A stretch of DNA of 64,000 bases, taken from positions 1 through 64,000 of the forward strand of contig JALRME010000076.1 of the NCBI GenBank assembly GCA_026120035.1, given 5' to 3'. Position numbers and translations under genes: made by a program. Below, piece after piece: positions 11,854 through 20,810 of the stretch. This DNA comes from Coleophoma eucalyptorum (Eukaryota; Ascomycota; Leotiomycetes; Helotiales; Dermateaceae). The notes below the pieces were generated by a model, which was given only the letters and a program-made list of their open reading frames with translations, had not been told where the DNA came from and searched no databases. Positions within the stretch are counted from its first letter, which is position 1. Each line of letters begins with the position of its first letter.

Positions 11854-12495
11854 ATGGCCATGATCATAAGAAAACAGAGAAAATCTGCGCCCTGCAAGTC
11901 ATATCTACCAAACCAAAGCGTTGCCGGAGTTATTGAGTTCAGGTCAGAAGTCATAAAGAATTTCAATCGGGGTAGGGAGGGATGGCGCAGAAGAGAATAT
12001 GAATATTTACAACGTGATCGAAGAGCGAGGGAGAGACAAATGAGGCTCCCTAAATCCGATCCAATAGCACAAAAGGCTCCAGGAAAGACGGCCAATGCCA
12101 ATGCGGACCTAATCTACGAGGAGACTGACTTCAACTCTCTCCAAGATTACAGCCCACCTATATGTACGCTGGATGATGTGGGATTTGCCGAATGTAACTG
12201 GAAAGGAGAGCCGTTTGATCTTTCCGAAGACCTAGAAATTCACCTTCTGCACCCAGAAGAAATATTACTGGCTGCGAATCTTCGTATGGATTGTGCGACC
12301 TATCTTACAAATAAACGGAGAATATTCATCGCTTGCGTCGAGCGTATGAGGGTCGGCAAAGGATTTAAGAAGACGAACAGCCAGCAAGCATGCAAGATTG
12401 ATGTCAATAAGGCTTCTAAACTCTGGGAGGTATTCAATAAAGTCGGATGGTTTGAGAAACGGCACTTCTCCAGAGTAATTCGACGTCACGAATGA
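11854..12495 (+). CDS. SWIRM-domain protein
   Basis: A 213-codon intronless frame. The C-terminal third (about residues 130-208) is a clear SWIRM domain: HPEEILLAANLRMDCATYL, then KRRIFIACVERMRVGKGF, then QQACKIDVNKASKLWEVFNK and GWFEKRHF. This five-helix domain is found in chromatin proteins and binds DNA or nucleosomes; the spacing here is that of the fungal Fun19-type family rather than LSD1 or SWI3. Fungal Fun19-type proteins are usually longer, so this may be a short paralogue or may have unrecognised upstream exons. The N-terminal half is basic (RRREYEYLQRDRRARERQM) and probably disordered. No partner is suggested by its neighbours. Confidence 0.78.
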   Translation: MAMIIRKQRKSAPCKSYLPNQSVAGVIEFRSEVIKNFNRGREGWRRREYEYLQRDRRARERQMRLPKSDPIAQKAPGKTANANADLIYEETDFNSLQDYSPPICTLDDVGFAECNWKGEPFDLSEDLEIHLLHPEEILLAANLRMDCATYLTNKRRIFIACVERMRVGKGFKKTNSQQACKIDVNKASKLWEVFNKVGWFEKRHFSRVIRRHE

Positions 12496-13140
12496 TGCTT
12501 ACACATGAGGGGTCTACAAAAATATCCTAGAAGACTATAACGAAGATAGCTTGTCGTCAACGAAGACTAAGAATGATGCATGCAGTAGAATACAATCAAT
12601 TTTTTGCTCATAAATCATATTATTCTTAGTAACAAGGATCTCGAATCATGGCTTTACCTCTTTATCATGCCGTTAGAGCGAGAGAAGCTTCTGGAAATCT
12701 TAAATTGGAAGTGGAATTTTACTCTGTGCTACGTACCATAGTATTTGTCTACCGCCGCTGTTGGACTCGTAGGCAAAGATAAAAGTCCACTTAGCCATAT
12801 TTGGCTCAGATCCAGCTCTAGGCGAGGCGAAAGAAAGTTTCGTTGGTGACATTTGCGAGAACACCTAACATGCAGACAATCACACCACAATTAAAGATGA
12901 CTGTTTGTTATCTGGCCTGTTGCGAAACCATTCAAACTCCAAAACTATCTTTGCACTGTTTATCAACCTACACCGGCTTCTATTTGTGGTTATCCTTTCT
13001 GCAGCTAAGGAGCTTCGTGCAAGCTCCATCTCGAGATCGAGACTAACGTTAACTGGCCTGGCGCAATTTGGAGAGAAGTGCTAAGCCTAATATGGATACA
13101 ACCTTGTTTACGCACGTGAGAACTTTGAATTAGACAAGGA
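12496..13140. other. Intergenic, nothing recognised
   Basis: A 67-codon ORF at 12843-13046 (+) shows no family features. The stretch leads into the minisatellite-like region that follows. Confidence 0.4.
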
Positions 13141-13330
13141 AAGGTCATCACTCCGCGCTAGCATCTTAAATTCATCCGCTACCAAGGTAATTTTTAAGGT
13201 CATCACTCCACAATCCTTTCATTTGCTAGTAGGGCTCGCAGGGGAAGGTCATCACTCTACTCTAAACATCGAGCCCCATATTTTTTATTCACCACCAGGA
13301 GAATGGTCATCAATCCGCACTAGGATTCAA
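13141..13330 (+). repeat. Degenerate minisatellite with GGTCATCA core, locus A
   Basis: Four spaced copies of GGTCATCA(C/A)TC occur at about 13143, 13198, 13247 and 13305, with shared flanks such as GAGCCCCATATTTTTTATTC and CCGCACTAG. The same unit (GAGCCCCATTTTTCTCAACC, then GCAGGGTAAGGTCATCAAT) is present in the array at 32.4-33.0 kb, so both belong to one dispersed repeat family. No coding role seen. Confidence 0.7.
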
Positions 13331-13361
13331 AGCTTCACTCGGGACGTCAAGGTACCGGGTA

Positions 13362-13388
13362 GGACACGGTGGACACGGTGGACACGGT
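13362..13388 (+). repeat. 9-bp tandem repeat, three copies
   Basis: GGACACGGT is repeated three times head to tail directly after the minisatellite. Too short to interpret. Confidence 0.7.
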
Positions 13389-13603
13389 GGAGAAGAAATT
13401 CGTATCCTAGCAGATAAATGCATTCGGACAGCATTCGATCAGTCCAACCATTCATTCATGTGTGCCAAAGGTCTTGGACTCTTGATAACCTTGTTTGAGA
13501 TTTTGTTGCAGTAACGTCAATCTCATTTTGCTCTGACTAAATTGTATCTCCTTTTTTCTTGAACCGTGTTTAAAAATAGTGAATGTGGAGGAAAATAAAA
13601 AGA

Positions 13604-14398
13604 TTAAGAGATATAGAAAAGCTGTTGGTAAAGTGCCCAAGCTCCTAATGTTTTCGCATCTCTAGCTCCCTCCTTCCATAAGTCCTCGTAATCGAGGATC
13701 CTTACGCTAATTTTCTCTCCATGCTCCCTCAATCTAGTATGCTTTCCCTGCAATTTCTCAATGAATTGCCGGTCTACCACCTTCTCCCATAAATATAGTG
13801 TAATGGACTCATCTGAGCTGCCTGGAGATGGATACATAGCAGATTGGAGATTACTTGGACCCCCTAAATCGTCTAATGCGAGAGCAGTCATGTTCTGTAG
13901 CTCATTCTCTGGAATGACAAGTCCAGTTTCCTCCTTAATCTCGTCGGCTGCAGCACCAGAAAAACCCTTGTTGTCCAACATTCCTGCAGGAATCTCGAGG
14001 AAGGTAAGGGTACCAACTTGTATCCGTGCCTGGTCTACCATGACGACATATCTCTCATGCTTTGAGTCGGTTGGCCGAAGAATCATAAGGATAGCGACAC
14101 TACCACCTCGTAGGAAGACAATGCCGGGTAAGTAGTTGTCCTCGTTCTGTTCATTTCTGACGTCGGCTAAGAGTTTAACAAAGCCAACACGTTTGGGCCC
14201 AAACCAGTCAACTGATTGAATCTTAATTGATCGCAACGTATAAGTCGTTTTGTCTTGAGAGGCGAGTGAGGTCTTCAGGGCTTTCACCCAATCTAGAAAA
14301 GGAGGATGTGCTAGAAGCTGTTCTTTGGTGATATTTTCAGTCAAATCCACGGGGATAGGTTGCGAAAAACCGTCGAGATTGAAAGATGTGGTCGACAT
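13604..14398 (-). CDS. Nudix hydrolase, ADP-sugar pyrophosphatase type
   Basis: Intronless, 264 codons from the ATG at 14396-14398 (the frame is open 21 codons further up, but this ATG starts the family-like part MSTTSFNLDGFS). The core has the approach strand FLEIPAG leading into a Nudix box (about residues 139-159) with AAADEIKEETGL as the metal-binding helix. Related fungal and plant NUDX14-like enzymes cleave ADP-ribose and ADP-sugars to AMP and the sugar phosphate. The box is atypical: one residue longer than GX5EX7REUXEEXGU before the helix, with the first Glu absent and Asp in place of the usual Arg, while the E-E pair is kept. No targeting signal seen. It diverges from the nucleoside-hydrolase-like gene, 1.3 kb away, so two nucleotide-linked hydrolases sit back to back. 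Confidence 0.85.
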   Translation of the reverse strand: MSTTSFNLDGFSQPIPVDLTENITKEQLLAHPPFLDWVKALKTSLASQDKTTYTLRSIKIQSVDWFGPKRVGFVKLLADVRNEQNEDNYLPGIVFLRGGSVAILMILRPTDSKHERYVVMVDQARIQVGTLTFLEIPAGMLDNKGFSGAAADEIKEETGLVIPENELQNMTALALDDLGGPSNLQSAMYPSPGSSDESITLYLWEKVVDRQFIEKLQGKHTRLREHGEKISVRILDYEDLWKEGARDAKTLGAWALYQQLFYIS

Positions 14399-14744
14399 CG
14401 TCTGTTTAATAGTAGTGCTGTTGTCTGAAGTAGTATTGCAAATGACTGACACAAAATTCAAGATGTTGCAGTTGCAACTTCTCTTAGAGACTGAACTATT
14501 TATATATCCACCAATTCGTTGTAAAGTTGGAGCAGCAAGGCATATAATTTAGGGAAGAGCACCCGGTGGATGGTATTTTAGAATGTCTATCTTGCAGGCA
14601 GATCCTCTCAAAGAGGCTAGAGTTGAGATTCAGTTTCCTCAGCTCGTAATCTAGGTAGGGTGCAGTACGAGCCACGGAATAACACTTTGACACCCGCCCA
14701 GTGGATTTGGAAAAAAGTCAGCTTCTTTTCTTGGTAAAGCGCAA

Positions 14745-15300
14745 CTCCAATAGTCAGCCGTCTAGCCGTCTTCGAGTCATCAAGACATGAAATCATGTAA
14801 TTCATAAACCGCTCAGCTATCTTCATGTGGCAACATTGTCCTTGAAAGCCATCCATAGTCTCGAACAACTCAGCCATCTTCGAGTCATCAAGACGTAAAG
14901 TTATCCATAGTCTCAACTCACTCAGCTATCTTCGTTGCCACATTGCCTTGACTATTGGAGGTCATCCATAATCTCAAACAACCCAGCCATCTTCGAGTCA
15001 TCAAGGCATGAAGTCATGCATATTCGTAAACCGCTCAGCTATCTTCGTGTGGCAACATTGTCCTTGAAAGCCATCTAGAGTCGCGAACAATTCAGCCCTC
15101 TTTGTATCACTATTGCCCTTGAAAGCTGGATTTTATCCATAGTCTCGAACAACTCAGCCCTCTTTGTGTCATCATTGCCCTTGAAAGCTGGAGTTTATCC
15201 AGTCTCGAACAACTCAGCCCTCTTTGTGTCATCATTGCCCTTGAAAGCTAGAGGTCATCCATAGTCTAGAGAAACTCAGCCATCTTCGTGTCGTCACTGT
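14745..15300 (+). repeat. Imperfect tandem repeat array (units about 60-100 bp)
   Basis: Recurrent phrases CTCAGCCATCTTCGAGTCAT, ATCCATAGTCTCGAACAAC and TCATCATTGCCCTTGAAAGC occur at least seven times in direct orientation. The last copies (about 15130-15280) are nearly identical with a 60-bp period. Every unit holds a TCATCA core. Lies in the shared promoter region of two divergent genes. Confidence 0.85.
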
Positions 15301-15542
15301 GTGAAATTATTTCACTCCAGGAACCTTATTTGTAATACCGTACACCTGGTACTATCTTAATATCGTTTTTAAGAACTTTGAGGTGGAGGCTGAGTTTGAA
15401 TGAAGCTAAGCACAAGTAGTGACCAGTTCTTTAGCTCCACCTAGGACTTTGTTATCTTGACAATATTATATCTAGTGACAGCCTCATGTGTGTCTCTCCT
15501 ACGGACCATAGTTCCATTTTTCTCACCGGATTTGCTTGGAAA

Positions 15543-15554
15543 TATATATATAAA
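15543..15554 (+). promoter_or_regulatory. TATA-like tract before the nucleoside-hydrolase-like gene
   Basis: TATATATATAAA 128 bp ahead of the ATG at 15682, correctly oriented. Positional support only. Confidence 0.4.
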
Positions 15555-15681
15555 ACGAGTTCTGGACATGGTAAAACGACTTTAACTTGAACCATAATTC
15601 CTGACGTCGAACAACAGGCACCTCTCCTCGCAGCATCGATATCAAAATTCCAGGCTCAGCCTTCATAATAACTCATCCAGC

Positions 15682-17503
15682 ATGGCAAGAGATACAGCGA
15701 AATCAAGTACGACGGAAGTGGCATCAAAAACCACAGGCCGAGTCGTTGATTCTGAGCCGATACTACCAACACCTTCGAAATTTTCGAACGGACAGGATGA
15801 TACCCAAGAACGCAACTCTACCTCTGAACATGCATGGAAAGAGGCAGGAGCCCCGAAAATTCCATCCGGCTTGTCTATTGAAGAAGAACTCGTTTATCAG
15901 AGACTCATAGAACTGAGAAGAATTCGGGGATGCGAAAACAAAAGTCCGCTGGAGGCCGTTGCAATAACGGATTTGGCCAAGGACTATGATGATTTGTCCT
16001 CTATGGTAGCTCTGAAAGAACTTCATCGTATTGGCTTAAGTAAGTCATTGTTGAAGCAGTTATTTTCTTTTAGTTTCAAATAGCTAGTGTGCGTGAGATA
16101 TGTTTTGCACAAAGAATATGTCTTTCACAGCAGATTTTCAAAATTCATGCTACCTAGCTGTCTCTCTGTTATCAAGTAAAGCTAACTTCAGACCTTTTCA
16201 GTTAGAATCAGAGGTTTCATCGCCAATCTCCATCCAGCTATGGATCGTGCACAATTTGGAAGGGGATGCCTGGACTACCTCGACCTCGAAGGTATTAACA
16301 TTTGCTGGGGTGAGCAAGCGCAGGCCGACCCGTCGAAACTGGAAGACCCGCAGCCTTGGGAATTCCCCTACAACAATGCTTACTTCAAAGATTTCTCCGC
16401 TAAGCACGTATCTTTCACTCCTTACGACCAGGATAAACTCGATAAGGCGGATCATAATGAGATCCAATCGGGCGTGAAATTCCTGGAAGACATCATTGAA
16501 GAGAAAGTGATATCTACAGCGAAAGACCCGAATACACCAAAACTGACATTCCTCCTCATCTCTGGACTAGCAGATATCGCTACTATCGCTAAAAGAAACC
16601 CGGAGGAATTGGCATTAGCCACCGGCAGAGTCGTCTTGCAAGGTGACTATTCTTATCAGTCCTTTTTGTAAGTCAAATTCCCTATTCAGAGGAGCAACAT
16701 CTTTAGATTTAATCCGTATGAAATAACTACTGACTCGTTTTTTAACCAGGAAACCAAATTTGAAAGCTGCAAACAATAGCTTTGATACTCAAGCTGCAAT
16801 GGAGGTTCACGAGTATATCGACAGTTATCATATTCCCTCTGTCGTTTTTACTAGAGCTCCTGCAATGTGTGCCAAAATGGACTCTCAGCTCTTCAGGGAT
16901 CTAAAGGCTACCGGCCACCCTCTCGGTCAACATCTAGAAGAAGCTCAAAAGTTACAAGACGCGTCTTTCTATAAAAGAGCCTGTAACCCAGATCCAAAAA
17001 AGCGATTCTTACCACAGCTCGATCAACAGTGGTTCCTAAACGGGAAGACCAATTGGTACGAAAAAAATCCTAGGGATCCCAAAGATGGCTCAATGCCAAA
17101 ACCACCACCTGCTATGGAAGACGCAGAAGATATTATTCCTTATGTTCAATTGGTATTTTACGATGTCTTGGCTGCTATTGGAGCAGGAGGTGATGATTTA
17201 CTACAGGCACTTCAAGTCCTTGATCCGGCCGAACTGTTCGCCAATCAAGGATCCCATATACATAAGGTCGTTGGACGTGAGGAGGCAAATCATGACCCCG
17301 AAGCAAAGCCCAAGACTATTCAGATTCCAGAGATCAACGTCGAGAACATGAAGATAGTCATCTCAGCACTCCTGAAGGGAAGTTTGATGGCTGTTGAGCA
17401 GAAAATACTCTCAACGCATACAACTTGGGAAATGTGGACTCAGGCGAATGAACAGGCAGCTTCAATAGGGCTTGAGAGAAAAGTTTCGGCCGGAAATTTA
17501 TAG
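15682..17503 (+). CDS. Inosine-uridine nucleoside hydrolase-like protein
   Basis: Three exons (15682-16039, 16202-16667, 16750-17503) joined through GT-AG introns of 162 and 82 bp give 525 residues in frame. After a disordered Ser/Thr/Pro-rich N-terminus comes ITDLAKDYDD (residues 95-104), matching the TDxGxDD calcium/substrate site of nucleoside hydrolases with extra residues. The middle has LTFLLISGLADIATIA, the equivalent of the family's PLT-type strand, then NNSFDTQAA with the conserved Asn/Asp and IPSVVFTRAPA. The N-glycosidase fold splits ribonucleosides into base and ribose; such proteins serve purine/pyrimidine salvage. Fungal members of this long subfamily are largely uncharacterised, so activity is not certain. 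No signal peptide. A decayed second copy follows at 17.8 kb, showing past tandem duplication. Confidence 0.8.
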
Positions 17504-17799
17504 GGTCTGGTAGCGAAAGCTGGGAAGAGTAAGTTACTCTTGTGGAAATGCGAGCATGGAGGCACCATTGCAACTTGCAGATTTTTTAACACTGAAATAG
17601 AACAGTAAAATATTTACCAATGCAATTTACTTTCCAGCGGACTGGGCTTTGCCTAGCTATGAAATGTGTCGAAAAGTTCCAGCACTAATATTGCGCCAAT
17701 AGGCAGTGCATTGATTCCTCGTGGCCGACCAGATAATCTGAAGGCTACTTATACGATTCTCCTAGTCAAGCGCGACAATGACAAAAACAAAATTAAGCC

Positions 17800-18112
17800 G
17801 TTGAATTGATAGTCATCACAGATCTTGCCAAGACTACCACGATTGGGCGGTGATGATAGCACTCAAGGAACTCTACAGATTGGGCTTAATTGTGTGCTTG
17901 AAGGGGTCGTGGCCAGTCTGGAGCCAGCCAAGAAACGTGCAGGGTTTGGCAGAGGTGCACTGTAAATAACAAGTTCCACACAACGGCGGAAAAATTTCTC
18001 CAGACTAATAAAATACCATCAACGGTCTTCAACAGAACCGCTGCAACGAAGCTCAAGACTCCGCTTCGACAAGCATTGTTCATCGAAGTCCGATCGGGCA
18101 GTATTTAGACAA
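17800..18112 (+). pseudogene. Decayed second copy of the nucleoside-hydrolase-like gene
   Basis: Two pieces match the upstream gene. First, VITDLAK followed after a frame change by DWAVMIALKELYRLGL (17806-17895) equals the metal-site region of the intact copy. Second, NNKFHTTAEKFLQTNKIPST with VFNRTAATKLKTPL (17960-18075) equals the region after the conserved Asn. The segment between them has collapsed to a few dozen bases and stops interrupt both pieces. This is a relic tandem duplicate, not an expressed gene. Its sequence differs from the neighbour at many positions, so the duplication is old or the copies were already distinct paralogues. Confidence 0.75.
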
Positions 18113-19392
18113 CATTGGAGAACGGCAAGAGTCCTTCGTCTTCTCAACCGCCATGGGTCCCAGAGAAGCTAAATTTGGCTATTCCGGCGTTTGCAACTGA
18201 GATTGAAGAAAGCTCAGAAGGTATTTACTACGTATGCCAATTGAAGTCGTTGTGAGCCGTCCCCATTGTCAAGACCTATAACTACTCCCCACAGTTCAAT
18301 TTGCCGTTCCCTAGCGCTATTCTATTTTAAACCGCTTTTCCGTCCGCACAGCTCTTAAATTCCGTCCATAAAGTTCTGAATGCACATTTCCTCTTTATTC
18401 TCTGTTTAATCACCAAATCTTAAAATTCATCTCAACTAAACCAAGAGAATTTCAGCAAAGACTAACACCATAGAGAGGACCCGTTAATGATGACTTCGTC
18501 AACGACAGGTCAGGGTAGTGGAACATGTGGCTACGAAGTCGAGCAGCCGGAAGCCGAAGATAATGGCTGAAAGGATTAGTCGATATAGATAGCATCTAGT
18601 GGATTTAGGAAGTTACTTATTTTTCTCAGATCAAGTGGCTCGTATTGAATCACTCAGTCTTCCAAACGAAAAGCCAATGCGCTCTGCAATAATAATACGA
18701 GTGTTAGTATTCTCTCTCCTGTTGTCTAGAGGGAAGCAAGAAAATATGCATTGGATGACGCTCAGACCGGTGGCAATGCAACTACGCCCCAGCAATACTG
18801 ATATGAGCAATAACGTGTGCTCATTACTTGGAATGACATCTGGAGATGGCCGCCACAAGTCAGCTCAGCTGTGACTCGGTTCATCAAGCTTTACCCTCCT
18901 AGTCAGCAACTCGGGAGCGCACTTGAGCCAAAATAGGGTAGCATCTGCACTTCCATGTTCATACCGTGAAAAGCCTCGCTCAGATGCCACAGTGAGACTT
19001 TCTAGATGGAGACAAAGCCTGTGCTGAGTACACTTTGTGGGAGATGTGACAACACTACCTCGTCGACCTCGTCGACCGGATAGCCCCCATTGTTCTAGGT
19101 ATCAGGCAAGTTTCCTTGCAGTGCAGCACAGCCAAGGCAAATTCGACATTGCCTTGATCTGCCTCGCCTCCTCGTAGAGGCGAACAAGTTTCATTTTTGC
19201 TGTCGTGTCCATCCACTAAGTATAAAGGAGCGCTTTCGACCACCGGGGTTCTATCTATCACCAGCCCTCAAGCACCCACGTCCGCTGACATCCACTGCTC
19301 CTTTCACAGCCGTCAAACCGATTCCACGTCACCTAATACTATCTCAACATTCTTAGCTTGATTCATTGCCTTCGGCAAAACCACTCGTCAAT
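18113..19392. other. Intergenic with possible relic sequence and promoter
   Basis: Around 18260-18480 a CT-rich leader-like stretch ends in an ATA where a start might be expected, followed by a broken frame with protein-like pieces (DIWRWPPQVSSAVTRFIKL, about 18840). No family recognised. The right end carries a TATA box and a CT-rich 5' leader for the next gene. Confidence 0.35.
19221..19227 (+). promoter_or_regulatory. TATA box of the MGCFQST gene
   Basis: TATAAAG is 166 bp ahead of the ATG at 19393 and is followed by a pyrimidine-rich leader, as usual in filamentous fungal promoters. Confidence 0.45.
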
Positions 19393-20810
19393 ATGGGGTG
19401 TTTTCAGTCAACCGAGCAGAAAACCGAAAAAGCCCTGCCGGCTTATGAACAAGGGGTATCAAAATTCCTTGGGGAAATTGAAAAAGACCATGTCACCTCT
19501 GTAGATAAGCCCAAGGCCCCGGTCCACCATTCTTCAACATGGTCACCAAGCGGCATCGATCAAAATCCTTATGCCGACCCAACGCTCCGCTAGAGAAGTA
19601 CAACGAACTTACTTGGCGTGGCTATATTCTCTGGGCTCTAGGCGAAGCCCGAAATATTCTTGCAGAGTACGACCTGACCATTGAGTCCTTGGTTCAAACG
19701 GAAGTGACGCTTGTCGTCGACGATTGCCATCGGTATACTGATATGCAGATCAGTGCAATATTGATTACGGTCGGAGTCCTGATTAGTCTCTTCAATGCCA
19801 TCAATGCTAGGCTGCTTATCACCTTCATGGCCCACCAGAACCCAGAGAGAAGCGAGTTTACAGAAGAAGAGCAGGCAGCTGCAAAGTTCCTAGACGATAT
19901 CTACTTCTTAGGAAGCTCCAGTGAAGTCGTCACTGCACTTAGAGCAGATAATGTGCCAGTATTGATAAAGAAAAATAAGTTAAAAGGTGAGGGTATGACA
20001 GCGCTAAAGGAAGAAGTGGACAAAGTCATGAAGGACCAGAAAACTAGAGCCCTCCAACGACACCCAAGGATCCTGGCTCTCATTCGCGACACTAGATACG
20101 ACTATTCTGAACCCTACGACGCATCAGACCTAGACTTCAAGAAATGGGCCAGTTTGTATGAGCAGGCTAGAGCCAAGGACGCAAGGCAGAAAAAGGTGCT
20201 CAACAGTTACTCCTTTAATGCCATCCGCTTAGTCCAGCGACATCGAGCCGCATGGGCTGAGCGCAGCAAAGATACAACAGGCGCGCACGGGAGGACGAAG
20301 ACTATCATACCGACCGCTGCACAGATTGACCAGTCTGATTTCGACCATATAGTTGCCGAGCTCGGAAAGGTTGAGGGTGGCGGCGACGAGAATTCAATTC
20401 AGACGGCGCACTTCGCGGCGAATCCTTGGAGCGGTACAGCAAAGCGCCAGTAAGACCTGGACGACAAAATGGAGGGCAAAAAGGACATTTACGATTACAT
20501 GCCCATCGACATCAATGAATATTTGCTCAAGTTCCTGTCCCCCATTGGCCTCGTTAAGCTTCTTTTCAGCGAAGGTAGGCGGATCGACGCTATCAAGTCC
20601 AAATCTTCGAGACCCTTCTATGGAAAGATTGAATTGATCCGCGAAAGAGGATTAATCTTGATCCCCACCGCGGAGGAAGTCCGAATCTTGTTCTATGGCC
20701 AAGCCAAATCTGTTCAGAATAAGCCTAAGAAGGGAAGTCAAGGCAATATCGGAGCAGATTTGGTGGACCCTTCCACAGTTAAATCCACTGAGAGTGGCAA
20801 AGGCAATTAG
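19393..20810 (+). pseudogene. Putative acylated membrane-associated protein, interrupted by an in-frame TAA
   Basis: The start MGCFQST fits N-myristoylation (Gly2) with neighbouring palmitoylation (Cys3). The first frame stops at 19591-19593, while the long continuation (19539-20453) is in another frame; a GT-AG excision of about 50 bp (GTAGAT near 19501 to CCAAG near 19550) would join them in phase, but a frameshift is equally possible. The second part has one hydrophobic helix (MQISAILITVGVLISLFNA) and charged helices. It ends in TAA at 20451-20453, yet the same frame continues at once through ATG 20469 to 20810 with similar, lysine-rich sequence, so a single nonsense codon splits one longer protein. 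No family recognised. It could be one broken gene, two short genes, or a readthrough case. Confidence 0.5.

Larger units (their letters stand above)
14399..15681. promoter_or_regulatory. Divergent intergenic region with embedded tandem repeat
   Basis: Separates the Nudix gene (leftward) from the nucleoside-hydrolase-like gene (rightward). The centre is filled by tandem repeats (14745-15300), annotated separately; the right end carries a TATA-like tract. Confidence 0.5.
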
